Shown here piece by piece: positions 62,450 to 64,000 of a stretch of DNA of 64,000 bases (the stretch's first letter is position 1; each line of letters opens with the position of its first letter). Both the position numbers and the translations under genes were made by a program. The stretch is taken from the NCBI GenBank assembly GCA_964036315.1, contig OZ038517.1:51414955-51478954 (forward strand), in the 5' to 3' direction. The notes under the pieces were generated by a model. The model was not told where the DNA came from. It worked only from the letters and a program-made list of their open reading frames with translations, and searched no databases. The stretch comes from Acanthosepion esculentum. Lineage: Eukaryota; Mollusca; Cephalopoda; Sepiida; Sepiidae.

Positions 62450-63200
62450 ATCATCGCCGATCGAACCCCGAACTATTACAAGTCTCGATGAACGGATATC
62501 CCCTCGGGGCGAGGGAGCACGATGCCTTGAAAGACTATTGGACTTCGCATCCGACCTCAAGTGGATCTCTTACATACGATCTATTGCTAAGGACGCAGGT
62601 AAAATGGTCGGTTTCCTGTATCGATCCATTAAGTACCTGAGACCCTCAAGCTATCCTCTACCTTTTAATGAGCCAGATCGGGCCACGAATGGAGTACTGC
62701 TGTCATATTTTGTTGGGAGTTGCCCATACCTCAGTGTCTAGCCTTGATAGAGTTCAAAATCGCCTCAGAACCCTGTGGGTAACGAATTATTCGCCACCCT
62801 CCAACCTCTCTCTTACAGGCTGGATGTGGCAAGGCTCTCGCTGCTCTATCGCTACTTCAACGGAAAGGGCTCGGACGAACTACAATCCCAGTTTCGGCCA
62901 GTGTAAACTTTTACGGCTAAGACCCGCCATTCCACTTACACAGTAGTAAAACCACCCATATTCCCTCCGTATTCCATCGGTGGGAAGTAACTTCCACTCC
63001 AACAGTGTCCTTCCGCGAACCACTACCCTGCCAAGAGGATGTTTTCCCGATCACTACAATCTTGGCCTGTTCAGGTCTATGGTTAACCGTTACGTCCTCC
63101 TCCTCCTATTCCCTCAAAATTGCATCCTAACGTAAGCCTCTACCTCGTGTGGCTCCCGGACTTTGTTCAGGGTGAACCTCACTTAAAAAAAAACAAGAAT
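62450..63200 (+). pseudogene. LINE reverse-transcriptase C-terminal region and 3' end (subfamily 2)
   Basis: DLKWISYIRSIAKDAGKM, VGFLYRSIKYLRPSS, after a shift SQIGPRMEYCCHILLG, SSLDRVQNRLR, LTGW-WQGSRCSIATSTE (decayed L--RRDVASLSLLYRYFHGK), then FHSNSVLPRTTTLPRGCF, PDHYNLGLFRSMVNRYVLL. It ends CGTGTGGCTCCCGGACTTTG, TTCAGGGTGAACCTCACTT and an A run near 63185. This is the longest copy here and the reference for the split copy at 17.3/19.3 kb. Confidence 0.88.
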
Positions 63201-63209
63201 AAAAAGAAA

Positions 63210-63332
63210 ATATCTTAACCTGATCAAGGCTAGGGTTAATCGTTATCTTCCTCTCCTATCCAACCAAATTATTTCCTAACGTAACCCTCTACATTGAGTG
63301 GCACTAGGGATTGTACAGGGTGAACCACACTG

Positions 63333-63335
<3 letters not shown>
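63210..63335 (+). repeat. Second LINE 3' end in tandem
   Basis: GGCTAGGGTTAATCGTTATC, TTCCTAACGTAACCCTCTAC, TTGAGTGGCACTAGGGATTG, ACAGGGTGAACCACACT repeats the last 110 bases of the preceding LINE, then meets a TA array. Confidence 0.8.
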
Positions 63336-63399
<64 letters not shown>

Positions 63400-63452
63400 A
63401 AGAAATATAGTCTTAAGTTATTCACACTGTAATATATATATGTATATATATA
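63336..63452. repeat. (TA)n arrays with duplicated flank
   Basis: TA at about 63336-63391; GAAGAAATATAGTCTTAA follows and is repeated after a second short TA run near 63430-63455. Confidence 0.93.
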
Positions 63453-63540
63453 TATGAAGAAATATAGTCTTAAATTGTGCTATATTTATGGGATAAAGTG
63501 CTCAATATCAGTGTGTAAATATAAAAGTGAACATAGAAGT

Positions 63541-63600
63541 CAACACTTAGAGGCGACAGTCTGTTTCATGCTAGTGCAATCGTCAGGCAACTAGTGCTGT
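63541..63600 (-). ncRNA. Hammerhead-ribozyme-like motif, complete type I fold (family 1, copy C)
   Basis: Minus-strand RNA in order: stem I strand CAGCAC-UAG, loop UU, GC; core CUGACGA; stem II UGC/GCA with loop ACUA (flanked by U-U); core GAA; stem III ACA/UGU with loop GAC; C17; stem I strand GC, loop CU, CUA, bulged A, GUGUUG. Stem I outside the internal loop pairs over nine bases (one G-U, possible only in the minus-strand RNA). All conserved core nucleotides are present. The 10.1/11.1 position is U-U instead of G-C, so activity is uncertain. Confidence 0.6.
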
Positions 63601-63639
63601 TATTTTTCTCGGCTATTTATATATAAGGGTCAGTGGTGC

Positions 63640-63990
63640 ATTGTGGGTAATCTATTTTGGCGGTTACTTTTACCGGAAGTCGCTTATTTGTTTATTTATT
63701 TATTTATGTCAAATTATTTTGCTTGTTTTTTTATTTTGTTTTTTTATTTTTATTTTTTATCTTATATATTTATTTATTTATTTTTTGTTTTGTTTAGTAA
63801 AAATTTGTTTATATAGCTTATTGTTGGTAGTCTATTATGGCGGTCATTTACCGGAAGTCGTTTATTTGCTTATTTATTTGGGTCAAATTGTTTTGCTTGT
63901 TTTTATTTATTTTTCATTTTTATTTTTTATCCTATATATTTGTTTATTTGTCATTGATTAAAGCTATTTGCTGAATTTTGGGGTTGAATG
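63640..63990. repeat. Tandem duplication of about 175 bp
   Basis: GGCGGTTACTTTTACCGGAA, GTCGCTTATTTGTTTATTTA at 63658 onward and GGCGGTCATTTACCGGAAGT, CGTTTATTTGCTTATTTA at 63839 onward. Each continues with GTCAAATT-TTTTGCTTGTTT. The open frame across it is T-rich low complexity. Confidence 0.85.
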
Positions 63991-64000
63991 TTGTGGTTTG

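Overview
The window looks like intergenic or intronic DNA from an animal genome that is extremely rich in repeats. No host protein-coding gene can be supported. A coleoid cephalopod (octopus-like mollusc) is the best guess. The reasons are a dense mix of degenerate non-LTR retrotransposon 3' ends of the YCCHIW type, Tc1/mariner, hAT and Penelope-like remnants, tRNA- and 5S-rRNA-headed SINEs, and very many long (TA)n arrays. The organism call is inference from repeat style; phylum is more secure than species. Almost every long open frame is a by-product of a tandem repeat whose unit lacks stops, or a broken transposase or reverse transcriptase.

Layout. 1-7.3 kb: RTE-type reverse-transcriptase relic, deleted DNA transposons, a complete hAT derivative with 8-bp target duplication that carries ten 78-bp copies of its own C-terminal tail, and a 17-bp minisatellite. 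7.4-12.8 kb: a 5.4-kb almost pure purine minisatellite (66-bp unit, 329-bp higher-order repeat). 13-20 kb: inverted Penelope-like fragments, two Tc1 relics, and a Tc1 element with TIRs inserted into a LINE. 20-34 kb: hairpin-chain repeats, polypyrimidine, 5S-headed SINEs, tandem SINE cores, a TIR transposon invaded by a LINE fragment, many reverse-transcriptase 3' ends. 34-48 kb: mariner ends and relics, (TA)n-type satellites, a LINE split by a SINE with target duplication, a 4 x 137 bp array of an RTE tail, an 11 x 77 bp array of a mariner end, and a 28S rRNA gene fragment. 48-53 kb: Penelope-like terminal repeats, a large foldback, hammerhead-like RNA motifs, a 31-bp minisatellite. 53-58 kb: a homogeneous 121-bp satellite of about 35 units. 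58-64 kb: more Penelope-like sequence including a GIY-YIG endonuclease fragment, a mariner-like element seated in (TA)n, a LINE and further hammerhead-like motifs.

The genes do not form a pathway. The recurring theme is conversion of transposon ends into tandem arrays (hAT tail, mariner end, RTE tail, LINE tail), and nesting of elements in one another. The most unusual content is a set of minus-strand motifs with every conserved core nucleotide of a type I hammerhead ribozyme, in the same window as Penelope-like GIY-YIG sequence, and a family of repeats built as a chain of consecutive short hairpins. All start and end positions are from reading by eye and may be off by some bases for degenerate elements.
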